A DNA stretch of 64,000 bases from an uncultured Eubacteriales bacterium (GTDB taxonomy: Bacteria > Bacillota > Clostridia > Christensenellales > Borkfalkiaceae): positions 1 to 64,000 of the forward strand of contig UQPN01000002.1 in assembly GCA_900542935.1 (NCBI GenBank), given 5' to 3'. Each line of letters begins with the position of its first letter. The stretch's first letter is position 1. A model generated the notes under the pieces. That model was not told the DNA's origin and made no database searches. It saw nothing but the letters and a program-made list of their open reading frames with translations. The translations under genes and the position numbers were made by a program. Positions 15,762 through 25,505 of the stretch are shown here, piece after piece.

Positions 15762-17468
15762 ATGGATTACAAAAAGTATATTGCCGGAAAAATCAATATC
15801 GTCGGAGCGAGCGCGGAGGAAATTGCTTCTTACATCACCGTTCCGCCCGCCGGCGATATGGGAGATTTCGCGCTGCCCTGTTTCAGATTTGCGAAAATAC
15901 TGCGGAAGCCGCCGGCGGCGATTGCGGAAGATGTGAAAAATTCGTTCGTAACCGATTCCGTCGTGTGCGGCGTTTCGGCGGTGAACGGGTATCTCAATTT
16001 TAAAATCGACCGTTCGGCATTCGTTACGGAAACGCTGAAAAAAATTGCGGCAGAAGGCGATAAATACGGCGCTTCCGATATGGGGAAAGGCAAGACGATC
16101 TGCATCGATTATTCTTCGATCAATATCGCGAAGCCGTTTCATATCGGGCATTTATCCACTACGGTGCTCGGCGGCGCGTTGTACAGAATTTTATCGTTTT
16201 TAGGCTATAAAACGGTGGGCATCAATCACCTCGGCGATTACGGAACGCAGTTCGGAAAACTGATTTCCGCCTATAAGCGCTGGGGAGATAAAGAAACGGT
16301 GCAAAAGGGCGGAATACGCGCGCTGAACGAATTGTACGTGAGATTTCACCGCGAGGCGGAAGAACACCCGGAATACGACGACGAAGCCCGCGCTTATTTC
16401 AAAAAAATCGAAGAAAAGGACGCGGAGTGTCTGGAACTGTTCCACTGGTTCAAAGAACTGACGCTGAAAGACGTGCAGAAGATTTACGACCTGCTGGATA
16501 TCAGGTTCGATTCTTATGCGGGGGAAAGCTTTTATACCGATAAAATGCAGCCCGTGGTGGACGAGCTGAAAGAAAAGGGGCTGCTGGTGGAAAGTCAGGG
16601 CGCGCAGGTGGTGAAGCTGGACGAATACGGCATGCCGCCCTGCATGATTCTGAAATCGGACGGCACCTCGCTGTACGCGACGCGCGACATGGCGGCGGCG
16701 ATTTACCGCAAAAAAACGTATGATTTTTATAAATGCCTCTATGTGGTGGCGTATCAGCAGAATCTGCATTTCCGTCAGTTTTTCAAAGTGCTGGAACTGA
16801 TGGGGAAAGAGTGGGCGAAAGATCTGGTACACGTGGCGTACGGCATGGTATCGCTGGAAGAAGGCACGATGTCCACACGCAAGGGAAACGTGGTGTTTCT
16901 TGAGGACGTGATTTCGCGCTGCATCGAAAAGGCGTACGAGATCATCAGCGAAAAGAACCCGGCGTTGCAGGGCGAAGAAAAACAGAAAATCGCTTCGCAG
17001 GTGGGCGTGGGCGCGGTGATTTTCGGCGCGCTTTACAACAGCAAAATCAAGGATATCGTATTTTCGTACGATAAGGTGCTGAATTTCGACGGCGAAACCA
17101 GCGTGTATGTGCAGTATACCTGCGCCCGTGCGAAATCCGTGCTGCAGAAAGCGAAAGAGCAGAATATCGCGTGCGGCGATTATCGCGTCGATTTCGAACT
17201 GAACGAAGCGGAAACTGATCTTGCGAAAGCGCTGGAAAAATTCCCCGATACGGTGAAAGAGGCGGCGGAAAAATACGAACCCTCGTTTATCGCGCGCTAC
17301 GCCGTGGATTTATCGCAGAAGTTCAACAAATTTTATTTCGATTGCAAAATTCTTTCCGCCGAGGACGAAAACCGCAAGCATTTCCGTCTTGCGCTTACCG
17401 CGGCGGCGGCGCAGGCGCTGAAAAACGCGTTCGCGCTGCTTGGAATTTCCATGCCGGACAGAATGTAA
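15762..17468 (+). CDS. argS: Arginyl-tRNA synthetase
   Basis: Class I synthetase that charges tRNA-Arg, 568 residues. The N-terminal Add-1 tRNA-recognition domain covers about 1-105. The catalytic domain contains KPFHIGHLSTT (about 126-136, the HIGH motif), DYGTQFGKL and MSTRKGNVVFL (about 369-379) at the KMSKS position. The anticodon-binding DALR domain ends the protein (RLALTAAAAQALKNAFALLGISMPDRM, the usual C-terminal Met). ATG at 15762 is chosen for the SD GGGAGGAG 8 bases upstream; a longer reading from 15684 would begin inside the leader. A strong terminator follows. Confidence 0.96.
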   Translation: MDYKKYIAGKINIVGASAEEIASYITVPPAGDMGDFALPCFRFAKILRKPPAAIAEDVKNSFVTDSVVCGVSAVNGYLNFKIDRSAFVTETLKKIAAEGDKYGASDMGKGKTICIDYSSINIAKPFHIGHLSTTVLGGALYRILSFLGYKTVGINHLGDYGTQFGKLISAYKRWGDKETVQKGGIRALNELYVRFHREAEEHPEYDDEARAYFKKIEEKDAECLELFHWFKELTLKDVQKIYDLLDIRFDSYAGESFYTDKMQPVVDELKEKGLLVESQGAQVVKLDEYGMPPCMILKSDGTSLYATRDMAAAIYRKKTYDFYKCLYVVAYQQNLHFRQFFKVLELMGKEWAKDLVHVAYGMVSLEEGTMSTRKGNVVFLEDVISRCIEKAYEIISEKNPALQGEEKQKIASQVGVGAVIFGALYNSKIKDIVFSYDKVLNFDGETSVYVQYTCARAKSVLQKAKEQNIACGDYRVDFELNEAETDLAKALEKFPDTVKEAAEKYEPSFIARYAVDLSQKFNKFYFDCKILSAEDENRKHFRLALTAAAAQALKNAFALLGISMPDRM

Positions 17469-17473
17469 AAAGC

Positions 17474-17506
17474 AAAAACGCTTTCCCTGCGCGGGAAGGC
17501 GTTTTT
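17474..17506. terminator. Terminator after argS
   Basis: AAAAACGCTTTCCC (17474-17487) pairs with GGGAAGGCGTTTTT (17493-17506) with one G-U pair; works in either direction. Confidence 0.85.
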
Positions 17507-17572
17507 CGATAGCGCGAATTACGGCGAAAAATGAAAAATCGGGCGATTTTTTCAAAAAACGGATAAAATCCT

Positions 17573-17600
17573 TTGACTTTTGCGAAAAGTATGGTATTAT
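17573..17600 (+). promoter_or_regulatory. Promoter of the HelD-like gene
   Basis: TTGACT (17573-17578), 16-bp spacer, TATTAT (17595-17600). Confidence 0.7.
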
Positions 17601-17661
17601 AGAAGATAATCAGTGCAAGCCGCCGCGCGGGAAAAAGCGGGGTGGACGAGAGGGGCGAACG

Positions 17662-20076
17662 GTGGACGGAGAAAACAAACTTCAAAACTGCATACGTCTG
17701 CTCGATCCGAAAAAACAAGCGGATAAAACATGGTTTTTAGCGCTTCTGGACGACGAAAAACAACGTCTTTACGAAGAGGAACGGTTAAAGGCGCTTTTAA
17801 TCATGCTGCGTTTAACGAAAATCAACGCGCTGAAAAAACAGCTTGTCGCCGCAGACGAAGAACTGGGAGAACTCCGTAAAAAAATTTCGAAAAACGCCGA
17901 AACATATTGCAGAATCAAAGAATTGCGGGCGGAAAAATTGCGCCTTGCCGCGGAAATAGAGAAATGCCGTCCGTTTTTCGACGAGCCGTATTTCGCGCGG
18001 ATGGACGTGGTGGACGATAAAGAGGGGTACAACAGCTATTACATCGGCAAGCGCGGGGATATGCGGCTGGAAATCGTGGACTGGCGCGCGCCCATTGCCA
18101 GACGGTATTACCAGAAGAGCAGCGTGCGTTTTTCCATCAACGAATACGATTACAGGGTGATTCTCCGCCGCGCGCTGCGCGTGAAAGCGGGGAAAATCGA
18201 CGGGTTCAAAAACGAATTCCTCTCCGTGCGGGATTATCTTTCCCGCGAAGAAATTTCGGGAAGGGACGAGGAGATTTTATTCGACCCGTACCTGCGCGAA
18301 ATTTTAAAATCGCGCAAGGAAGAAACGAACGTACGCGATATTATCGAAACGATACAGGAAAAGCAGTACGCGGTGATTTCGTTGCCGGAAAGGGAAAGTT
18401 TCGTGCTGCAAGGGTGCGCGGGCAGCGGCAAAACAATGGTGATGCTGCACCGCCTTTCTTACCTTATGTATAACGACGAAAACGTGCGCCCGCGCGACGT
18501 TCTGCTGATTACGCCGGGCGATTCGTTCAACGAATTCATCGAAGAACTTGCGGAAATTCTGCAACTGGAAAAAGTGCGCGCGATGACGGCCGGGGAATAC
18601 TTTTCCAAAGTGCTTTCCCGTTCCGGAATCGACGCGGAAAGCAAAATCGATGATTCGGCGAAAGAGAACGAAGAGTACCTCAGATATCTGTATTCTCCCG
18701 CGTTCGCGCGCGATATTCAGAAAAAAGTGAGTAAAACGTACGATAACCTGTACGGAATTTTTACGGGCGAAGAGTGCCGCGAATACGTCGACTCGCTGGT
18801 AAAACGCACGGAAGAACAATTGGCGGCGTACGAGAAAGTGAAGAACGCTTCGTTAAGAATCCGCCGCGCGGTGCTCGGCGAAATCAAAGAAAGGAAAGAC
18901 GGCGGCGGGGTGTATTACACGAAGCCTTTCCGTTACCTGATGAACGCCGTTACCGTGGTGAACGATTTTTTGAAAAACGTGGTGAAAGAGGAAAAATCGG
19001 GCGTTCCCGCGTATTTTTTCAGGCAGATTTTAACGTTTTACAGCAATGCGGCGTATCTCGCGAAAAAGACGGAAGAAATCTGCACGGACGCGCTTTCGTC
19101 GCTCGGCGAACTTTCGGCGACGGTGGAAAAAGAACTTGCCGACGTAAAGCGGTATAAAAGCTCGGCGGGCGGCGCGGAAACGTATCTGTTTCCCGAACGG
19201 CTGGCGGCAAAAGAGGAATTGCTTGCGGAAATAAAAAAAGTTACTGCGAAAGTGGAAACGATCGGAGAAACAAACGACGCTTTTGCGGAATTTTACGCGT
19301 TTCTGCGCGGCGAAAGCACGTTTGCGGCGCTTGGGAAAGGCGAGAATTTCGTAGACGTTCTGCGTTATTTCTACCGGGAAACGGTGAAAAAATACAAGCT
19401 GAAATACGGCATGGAAGGGCGCGCGCTTTATCCTTCGGATCGTTACGCGTTGTGCGCGCTTCTGGCGGCGACGGGCGAAGAACTGCGCCCCGCGTATTCG
19501 TTTGTTTTCGTGGACGAGGCGCAGGATATATCCACGGGAGAATACGCGCTGCTTCAGAAAATCAATGCCCGCGCGGCGTTTAACGTATTCGGAGATCTGG
19601 GACAGAACGTAACGCCTTACCGCGGCGTGGGGAAATGGGAAAACGCTTTTCCCGGCGCGAATATTTACAAACTGAACAATAATTACCGCAACACGAATCA
19701 GATTGTGGAATACGTGAAGCGCGACACGCAGATTGACATGGTGGCTTTCGGGGTGGACGGTCCGCCCGTGGAACATATTCCGGCGCGGGCGATCGCTTCG
19801 TTTTTTGCGGATAAAAAGGGCTTGCGCGCCGTGATCTGCACCGAAAAAGACAAACAGATGTACCTTAGAAAAAGCTATTGGGACGTGGGGAAAAAGGGCA
19901 GATTGTCCCGTACGAAAGTGAATATTTTAACGGTGTACGAAAGCAAAGGACTGGAATTTTCCGCGGTGGCGGCGGTGGTGGAAAACATGAACGCGGCGGA
20001 AAAATACATTGCCTGCACGCGTGCGCTGAACGCGCTGGCAATCATCGGCGAAACGGGCAAAAACGGGGATTTATAA
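17662..20076 (+). CDS. HelD-like superfamily 1 helicase
   Basis: This 804-residue protein matches HelD, the UvrD-like ATPase that binds RNA polymerase in Firmicutes and helps remove it from nucleic acid. An N-terminal coiled coil (about 40-95) would enter the secondary channel. The typical block GYNSYYIGKRGDMRLEIVDW-RAPIARRYY follows, then Walker A GCAGSGKT (about 253), VDEAQDIS (motif II, about 615), LNNNYRNTNQI (motif IV region) and a C-terminal NILTVYESKGLEFSAV. GTG at 17662 is chosen because GAGGGG lies just upstream and the promoter is 60 bases before; a longer reading overlaps the argS end and terminator. Walker A has Cys where HelD usually has Gly-Gly-Ala. Confidence 0.85.
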   Translation: MDGENKLQNCIRLLDPKKQADKTWFLALLDDEKQRLYEEERLKALLIMLRLTKINALKKQLVAADEELGELRKKISKNAETYCRIKELRAEKLRLAAEIEKCRPFFDEPYFARMDVVDDKEGYNSYYIGKRGDMRLEIVDWRAPIARRYYQKSSVRFSINEYDYRVILRRALRVKAGKIDGFKNEFLSVRDYLSREEISGRDEEILFDPYLREILKSRKEETNVRDIIETIQEKQYAVISLPERESFVLQGCAGSGKTMVMLHRLSYLMYNDENVRPRDVLLITPGDSFNEFIEELAEILQLEKVRAMTAGEYFSKVLSRSGIDAESKIDDSAKENEEYLRYLYSPAFARDIQKKVSKTYDNLYGIFTGEECREYVDSLVKRTEEQLAAYEKVKNASLRIRRAVLGEIKERKDGGGVYYTKPFRYLMNAVTVVNDFLKNVVKEEKSGVPAYFFRQILTFYSNAAYLAKKTEEICTDALSSLGELSATVEKELADVKRYKSSAGGAETYLFPERLAAKEELLAEIKKVTAKVETIGETNDAFAEFYAFLRGESTFAALGKGENFVDVLRYFYRETVKKYKLKYGMEGRALYPSDRYALCALLAATGEELRPAYSFVFVDEAQDISTGEYALLQKINARAAFNVFGDLGQNVTPYRGVGKWENAFPGANIYKLNNNYRNTNQIVEYVKRDTQIDMVAFGVDGPPVEHIPARAIASFFADKKGLRAVICTEKDKQMYLRKSYWDVGKKGRLSRTKVNILTVYESKGLEFSAVAAVVENMNAAEKYIACTRALNALAIIGETGKNGDL

Positions 20077-20097
20077 GGAAAAAATTGCTTAAAACGG

Positions 20098-20126
20098 TTG
20101 AAAAAAACAAAAAAGTATGTTATAAT
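20098..20126 (+). promoter_or_regulatory. Promoter of the topoisomerase operon
   Basis: TTGAAA (20098-20103), 17-bp spacer, TATAAT (20121-20126). A 9-bp hairpin (TCCGCCTCC with GGGGGCGGA, about 20143-20169) lies in the leader before the SD GAAGAGGAA. Confidence 0.75.
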
Positions 20127-20199
20127 ATAAAATAATTCATCATTCCGCCTCCGTGGTTCGGGGGCGGAAAATCACGCGAAGAGGAATAGAACGGACGAA

Positions 20200-22380
20200 A
20201 TGGCAGAAAACGAAAAAGAAGAAAAACAGGAAAAAAATTCTTACAGCGCGAAAAATCTCGAAGTGCTCGAAGGGCTGGACGCGGTGCGTATGCGCCCCGG
20301 TATGTACATCGGTTCCACGGGCGTAAAAGGGCTTCATCATATCCTTTGGGAAATCGTGGATAACGCGATTGACGAAGCAGCCAACGGGTACGCAAATAAA
20401 ATCAAAGTGGTTTTGTACAAAGACGGCAGCGCCTCCGTGGAAGATAACGGCAGAGGTATTCCCACCGATATTCACCCGAAAGAAAAGGTTTCCGGCGTTC
20501 AGCTGGTATTCACGAAGCTGCATGCGGGCGGAAAATTCGGGCAGGGAAACTATCAGTATTCGGGCGGTTTGCACGGCGTGGGCGCTTCCGTAACCAACGC
20601 GCTTTCCGAATGGCTGCAGGTGGAAGTAAAGCACGGCACCGTGTATAAAATGAGTTTCCGTTCGTTCTACAATGCCCGCAAGAAGAAATACGAATCGGGC
20701 ATTCCGGACGGACCGCTTGAAAATACGGGCGTACGCACGAAACTTACGGGCACCACGGTGCGTTTCAAGCCGGACGCCGCGGTGTTTTCCGAAACGAGTT
20801 TCGACCTTGACACGGTGGAGGAACGCCTGAACGAGCTGGCGTTTTTAAACCGCGGACTGGAAATCACGCTGACCGACGAACGCATTACGATGGCGGACGC
20901 GAAGCGCATGCGCGGCAATATCGAAACCGACGAAGAAGAGCAGGGCGAAAACGCGGAAAACGCGGGCGAAACCGAAGGCGCTGAAACCTACGATCGTTCC
21001 GCCTATACCCCTCACGATTTGTTCGACGAGGCGGATGCGGCGATGCTGGAAAAAGAGCCGTACAGCGTGATGTTCAAGTACGACGGCGGTATCAGCGATT
21101 TCGTGCGCAGTTTAAACGAAGAAAAGAAAAAGCTTTATCCTACGCCCGTGTACTACAAAACGGTGAAAAACGATATCAGCATCGAATTCGCCGTACAGCA
21201 TACCACCGAATACACCGAGAGCATTTTCTCGTTCGTAAACAATATTCCTACGCCCGAAGGCGGCTATCACGAAGCGGGGTTCCGTTCGGGAATAGCCAAG
21301 GCGTTCAACGATTACGCGCGCAGCAACGGATTTTTAAAGGAAAAAGACGCTAACTTTCAGGGCGACGATTTCCGCGAAGGGCTTACGGCGGTGCTTTCCG
21401 TAAAGATGCGCGAAGTGCAGTTCGAAGGGCAGACGAAAACAAAGCTCGGAAACACCGAAGCCCGTCCCGCGGTGGAAGCGGCGGTGATCGAAGGGTTCAA
21501 AGAATTCGCCAACACCCGCGGCGCGAAGAAAACGTTTGAAGAAATCATTAAAAAAGCGCAGGGCGCGGCGAAAGTGCGCCTTGCCGCAAAACAGGCAAAG
21601 GATAACGCTCGCGCGAAAAACAGCATCGACGGTCTGACGCTCATCGGCAAGCTGGCTTCCTGTTCGGGCAGAAAACCGGAACTCAACGAAATGTTCATTG
21701 TGGAGGGCGATTCGGCAGGCGGCACGGCGAAGCAGGCGCGCATCCGTCAGTTTCAGTCGATTCTGCCGCTTCGCGGCAAACCGCTCAACGTGGAAAAGAA
21801 GCGGCTCAGCCAGATACTCGAAAACGAAGAAATCAAAACGATCATCGGCGCGATCGGCGCCGGCATCGACGGCATCAATCCGGGGTTCAATCTGGATAAA
21901 ATCAATTATCACAAAGTGATTATTCTTTCCGATGCCGACCAGGACGGCATGCACATCCGTTGTATTCTGCTTACGTTCTTCTTCCGCTACATGCGCGATC
22001 TTGTGAACGCCGGGCACGTATACATCGGGATGCCGCCGCTTTATAAGGTGTACAAGGGCGACAAAGTAGAGTACGCCTACGACGACAAGGAACTTGCGGA
22101 AAAGATTGCGAAAGTGGGCAAAGGGTATCAGTTACAGCGCTATAAAGGGCTTGGCGAAATGAGCGCGGACCAGCTGTGGGATACCACGATGAACCCCGCC
22201 ACGAGAAATCTTACGCAGGTTACGATTGAGGACGCCGCCAAGGCGGAACGTATGATTACCACGCTGATGGGCGACAAAGTGGAAGGAAGAAAGGAATTTC
22301 TTGCCAAATACGCGAACTTCAACAAACACGACGAATTTATGGATAAGATAGACGGCAAGGAGGGCGCGATCAATGGCTAA
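20200..22380 (+). CDS. Type IIA topoisomerase ATPase subunit (GyrB/ParE type)
   Basis: This 726-residue subunit binds and hydrolyses ATP for a type II topoisomerase. The GHKL ATPase domain shows LEGLDAVRMRPGMYIGST, EIVDNAIDEA, EDNGRGIP and a GxxGxG lid YSGGLHGVGAS. The transducer follows. The TOPRIM metal motifs are IVEGDSAGGTAKQAR (about 499) and LSDADQDGMHIR (about 577), and the C-terminal signature is QLQRYKGLGEMSADQLW. An acidic insertion (about 244-285, EEEQGENAENAGE and following) splits the transducer and is not usual. It overlaps the next gene by 8 bases. Whether this is the housekeeping gyrase or topoisomerase IV cannot be settled from the ATPase subunit alone. Confidence 0.93.
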   Translation: MAENEKEEKQEKNSYSAKNLEVLEGLDAVRMRPGMYIGSTGVKGLHHILWEIVDNAIDEAANGYANKIKVVLYKDGSASVEDNGRGIPTDIHPKEKVSGVQLVFTKLHAGGKFGQGNYQYSGGLHGVGASVTNALSEWLQVEVKHGTVYKMSFRSFYNARKKKYESGIPDGPLENTGVRTKLTGTTVRFKPDAAVFSETSFDLDTVEERLNELAFLNRGLEITLTDERITMADAKRMRGNIETDEEEQGENAENAGETEGAETYDRSAYTPHDLFDEADAAMLEKEPYSVMFKYDGGISDFVRSLNEEKKKLYPTPVYYKTVKNDISIEFAVQHTTEYTESIFSFVNNIPTPEGGYHEAGFRSGIAKAFNDYARSNGFLKEKDANFQGDDFREGLTAVLSVKMREVQFEGQTKTKLGNTEARPAVEAAVIEGFKEFANTRGAKKTFEEIIKKAQGAAKVRLAAKQAKDNARAKNSIDGLTLIGKLASCSGRKPELNEMFIVEGDSAGGTAKQARIRQFQSILPLRGKPLNVEKKRLSQILENEEIKTIIGAIGAGIDGINPGFNLDKINYHKVIILSDADQDGMHIRCILLTFFFRYMRDLVNAGHVYIGMPPLYKVYKGDKVEYAYDDKELAEKIAKVGKGYQLQRYKGLGEMSADQLWDTTMNPATRNLTQVTIEDAAKAERMITTLMGDKVEGRKEFLAKYANFNKHDEFMDKIDGKEGAING

Positions 22381-24844
22381 GTCGAATAAAAAAGAACCCG
22401 AAAAAATCGAAGCGAAAGGGCAACTTTTTGTTGAGCCGCTGGAAAAAGTGTTGCATTCCTCCATGTTGCCGTATGCGGAATTCGTTATTCTCGACCGTGC
22501 GCTGCCCCGCGTGGAGGACGGCTTGAAACCCGTTCAGCGGCGTATTTTATACACGATGAACGAAATGGGGCTGACGCCTGATAAGCCGCACAAGAAGTGC
22601 GCGCGTATCGTGGGCGACTGCATGGGTAAATATCATCCGCACGGCGATTCGAGCGTTTACGGCGCCATGGTGAATATGGCGCAGGATTTCAATATGGGCA
22701 AAGTGCTCATCGACGGACACGGCAACTTCGGCAGCGTGGACGGCGACCCCGCCGCCGCTATGCGTTACACGGAAGCCCGCCTCGCTCCGCCCGCCCTCGA
22801 ATTACTGCGCGACATCGATAAAGATACGGTGCCTTTTTCGCTGAACTTCGACGATTCTCTGAAAGAACCGGACGTTCTGCCGGGAAGATTTCCGAATCTG
22901 CTTGTCAACGGCGCGTACGGCATTGCCGTAGGGCTTGCCACCAACATCCCCACGCACAATCTGGAAGAGGTGATCAACGGCGTTGTGGCGTACATCGATA
23001 ACCCCGCGATTTCGCTGGAAGAGATGATGCAATATATTCCCTGCCCCGATTTTCCTACGGGCGGCATCATTATTGCGAACGAACTGATACAGGCGTATAA
23101 AACGGGGCGCGGAAGAATCACGATCCGCGCGAAAATATCCATCGAACCTACCGATAACGGAAAAACGAATCTCGTCATCAGCGAAATTCCCTATCAGGTG
23201 AACAAAGCGCAGCTGCTTCGCCGCATCGTGGAGCTTTGCGAAGAAAAAAAGGAAGAACTGGCGGCGGTAGATCACGTGTCCGACGAGTCCGACCGCGCGG
23301 GCATGCGCGCCGTGGTGCGCATCAAAAAAGGCGGCGACATCCGTCAGATTTTAAAGGTACTGTATAAAAATACCGACCTTGAAATATCCTTCGGCATCAA
23401 TATGGTGGTGATAGCGGACGGCAAGCCGCAGCAACTGGGGCTGATGGAAATCATCCGCCATTACGTGGCGTACCAGCGGCAGGTGATTCTGCGCCGTACG
23501 AAGTTCGATCTGAACGAAGCGGAAAGCCGTTGCCACGTGTTGGAAGGGCTGATTATCGCCGTGCGCAACATCGACGAAGTGATTGCCATTATCAAGTCGG
23601 CGGAAAGCACCGCGGACGCGCGCGCGAAATTGATGAAGCGTTTTGAACTTACCGAAATTCAGGCGCAGGCGATTCTGGATTTGCGCCTCGCGCGCCTTAC
23701 CAAGCTGGAAGTATTCAAGCTGGAAGAGGAACTGAAAGAACTGAAGAAACTCATTAAAAAACTTACCGCGATTTCGAAGAGCAAAGATTTGCAGTTGCAG
23801 GTGGTAAAGGAAGAAATTTCCGAAATCCGAGATAAATATCCCACGCCGCGCCGTTCGCGCCTTGTGTTTACGGGGGCGGAAGCCGACGATTTGCTTGCGG
23901 TTACCAGCGAAAAGGTCCCGGGGGCAAAATGCGCGCTTGTTCGTACGGCGGATGAAAAAATCAAAGTGCTTACGGGCAAAAACGCCGACGCGCTTTCGCT
24001 GCCCGTATCCGGAAAATTCAAAGCCGGGGTGATTGCGGAGGATATTCTTTCCACGGTTACGGACAAAGTGATTTACGCGTTTACGAACTTCGGCAACCTG
24101 CATCGCCTGAATATTTCGGACGCGGCGCTTTCGTGCAAGCTTTCGGACGAGGGCGTTTCGCTTGCGGAACTTTCTCCGGGTGCGGTAGACGGCGAAAAAT
24201 GCGTGAAATTCTTCGAAATCGGCGATAAATTCCCCGTGGGAAATCTGCTGTTCTTTACGGCGAAGGGCATGGTGAAAAAATCTTCGTGGGAAGAATACGA
24301 GGGCATCAGAAAAGACGTTCTGCAAGCCGTAAAAGTGGCGGACGACGACGAGCTGATTGCCGTGGAAGAGGAACGCGAAGAGGAAGAAACGATGCTGTTC
24401 GTTACGGAACAGGGGTACTGCCTGAACGCGCTGAAAAACGATATTCCTTTGCAGGGCAGAGTATCGGGCGGCGTGAAGGGAATCATGCTTCGCGACGGCG
24501 ACAAAGTGAAGTTTGTATCGCAGGTGAACGGCGAGGGCGAAATCGTAATCGTAACGAGCGAAGGAAAATTCAAGAAAGTGATTTCTTCGCAGATCGACGT
24601 ATCGGGAAGATACAAGAAAGGTTCGATGATCGTGGCTCTGCCGGACGGCGCGAAAGTGCTTTCCGCAAGCTACGTAACGGTGCCGTATAAGATTGCCGTG
24701 GTGGAAAAGGGAAACAAGATTTCCTGTATTTCTTCGGAGGACGTGCCCATTGCGATGCAGAGCGCGAAAGCCCGCAAGATTTCCGCATACGACGAGGGCA
24801 GCGTGATTGCGGCGTACCCTTTAAGGTATCAGACGGAAGAATAA
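22373..24844 (+). CDS. Type IIA topoisomerase cleavage subunit (GyrA/ParC type)
   Basis: This 823-residue subunit cuts and rejoins DNA. The quinolone-resistance region is PHKKCARIVGDCMGKYHPHGDSSVYGAMVNMAQDF (given here as positions 63-97 in outline; key HPHGDSS), and the catalytic Tyr is Y132 in AMRYTEARLA. The tower, a long coiled coil (about 440-480) and a C-terminal beta-pinwheel follow. In the pinwheel I see no GyrA-box (QRRGGKG), which gyrases need to wrap DNA; FVTEQGYCLNAL and IVTSEGKFKKV are the blade repeats. This favours a topoisomerase IV-like or non-supercoiling enzyme, but the call is inference. It is co-translated with the ATPase subunit through an 8-base overlap. Confidence 0.92.
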   Translation: MAKSNKKEPEKIEAKGQLFVEPLEKVLHSSMLPYAEFVILDRALPRVEDGLKPVQRRILYTMNEMGLTPDKPHKKCARIVGDCMGKYHPHGDSSVYGAMVNMAQDFNMGKVLIDGHGNFGSVDGDPAAAMRYTEARLAPPALELLRDIDKDTVPFSLNFDDSLKEPDVLPGRFPNLLVNGAYGIAVGLATNIPTHNLEEVINGVVAYIDNPAISLEEMMQYIPCPDFPTGGIIIANELIQAYKTGRGRITIRAKISIEPTDNGKTNLVISEIPYQVNKAQLLRRIVELCEEKKEELAAVDHVSDESDRAGMRAVVRIKKGGDIRQILKVLYKNTDLEISFGINMVVIADGKPQQLGLMEIIRHYVAYQRQVILRRTKFDLNEAESRCHVLEGLIIAVRNIDEVIAIIKSAESTADARAKLMKRFELTEIQAQAILDLRLARLTKLEVFKLEEELKELKKLIKKLTAISKSKDLQLQVVKEEISEIRDKYPTPRRSRLVFTGAEADDLLAVTSEKVPGAKCALVRTADEKIKVLTGKNADALSLPVSGKFKAGVIAEDILSTVTDKVIYAFTNFGNLHRLNISDAALSCKLSDEGVSLAELSPGAVDGEKCVKFFEIGDKFPVGNLLFFTAKGMVKKSSWEEYEGIRKDVLQAVKVADDDELIAVEEEREEEETMLFVTEQGYCLNALKNDIPLQGRVSGGVKGIMLRDGDKVKFVSQVNGEGEIVIVTSEGKFKKVISSQIDVSGRYKKGSMIVALPDGAKVLSASYVTVPYKIAVVEKGNKISCISSEDVPIAMQSAKARKISAYDEGSVIAAYPLRYQTEE

Positions 24845-24855
24845 CGGAAAACGTA

Positions 24856-24872
24856 ATGGCGGCAACCGCCAT
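24856..24872 (+). promoter_or_regulatory. Hairpin between the topoisomerase operon and spoIIID
   Basis: ATGGCGG-CAA-CCGCCAT, perfect 7-bp stem, not followed by a T-run, so it is more likely a processing or stability element than a terminator. No promoter is evident before spoIIID, so read-through is possible. Confidence 0.4.
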
Positions 24873-24960
24873 AGAAAGCAAGCTTTTCGGATAAAGCATA
24901 ACCGGAACGAATCCGACATAGAATAAAACAGCGTTAATTCTTTGTCGGAGGTGGGGAGCT

Positions 24961-25302
24961 TTGTGGGAAGAGCTTGAAGAGAGAGTGCTTTGTTGCGCGG
25001 AGTATATCGTGCAGACGGGATGTACCGTCCGTGCGTGCTCCGCGCATTTTGCCGTCAGTAAATCTACGGTGCATAAAGATATGACGGAGCGGCTGCCGTA
25101 CGTGGATAAAGTGTTGTACGAGGAAGTGCGCGACGTGCTGGATAAAAATCTGCGGGAACGGCACATCCGCGGCGGCAACGCGACGAAACGGAAGTACGAA
25201 TCGCAACGCGTAAAAAAAGAAGAAAAAACATTGCGGAAATCGCTGCCGAACATTGCGGAAAATCACATCGAAATACCGCAAAAAATACAAAAAAACGGTT
25301 AA
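24961..25302 (+). CDS. spoIIID: Sporulation transcription regulator SpoIIID
   Basis: SpoIIID is the mother-cell DNA-binding regulator of sporulation. The first 80 residues match it closely: ERVLCCAEYIVQTGCTVRACSAHFAVSKSTVHKDMTERLP (helix-turn-helix with SKSTVHKD) and HIRGGNATKRKYESQ. The family ends near there; this protein carries an extra basic tail of about 30 residues. Start is TTG at 24961 (GTG at 24964 is the alternative), behind GGAGGTGGGGAG. It lies 116 bases downstream of the topoisomerase operon rather than in the usual spoIID/spoIIQ region. This supports a spore-forming Firmicute. Confidence 0.92.
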   Translation: MWEELEERVLCCAEYIVQTGCTVRACSAHFAVSKSTVHKDMTERLPYVDKVLYEEVRDVLDKNLRERHIRGGNATKRKYESQRVKKEEKTLRKSLPNIAENHIEIPQKIQKNG

Positions 25303-25343
25303 AAATCAGACGAAAATTATTTGTAAAACCGAAAAAGATTGCT

Positions 25344-25370
25344 AAAACCGCCCCGAAGGGCGGTTTTTTC
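25344..25370 (+). terminator. Terminator after spoIIID
   Basis: AAAACCGCC-CCGAAG-GGCGGTTTTTT, GC-rich stem and T-run. Confidence 0.85.
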
Positions 25371-25445
25371 GTCGTAAAAGCCGCGTAAAGATTGTTATCG
25401 GAAGCAAAAAAACAGAAGAAAGCGCTTTTCCTCGGTTGTTTTTGC

Positions 25446-25489
25446 TTGACAAATAAAATCCGCAATGCTATAATTGTTCTAAAAAGAAC
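25446..25489 (+). promoter_or_regulatory. Promoter and palindromic operator of the MarR gene
   Basis: TTGACA (25446-25451), 17-bp spacer, TATAAT (25469-25474), immediately followed by GTTCT-AAAA-AGAAC (25476-25489), which covers the transcription start. This is the expected place for autorepression by the MarR protein encoded next. Confidence 0.75.
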
Positions 25490-25505
25490 TATTTTGGAGA
25501 TAAAA

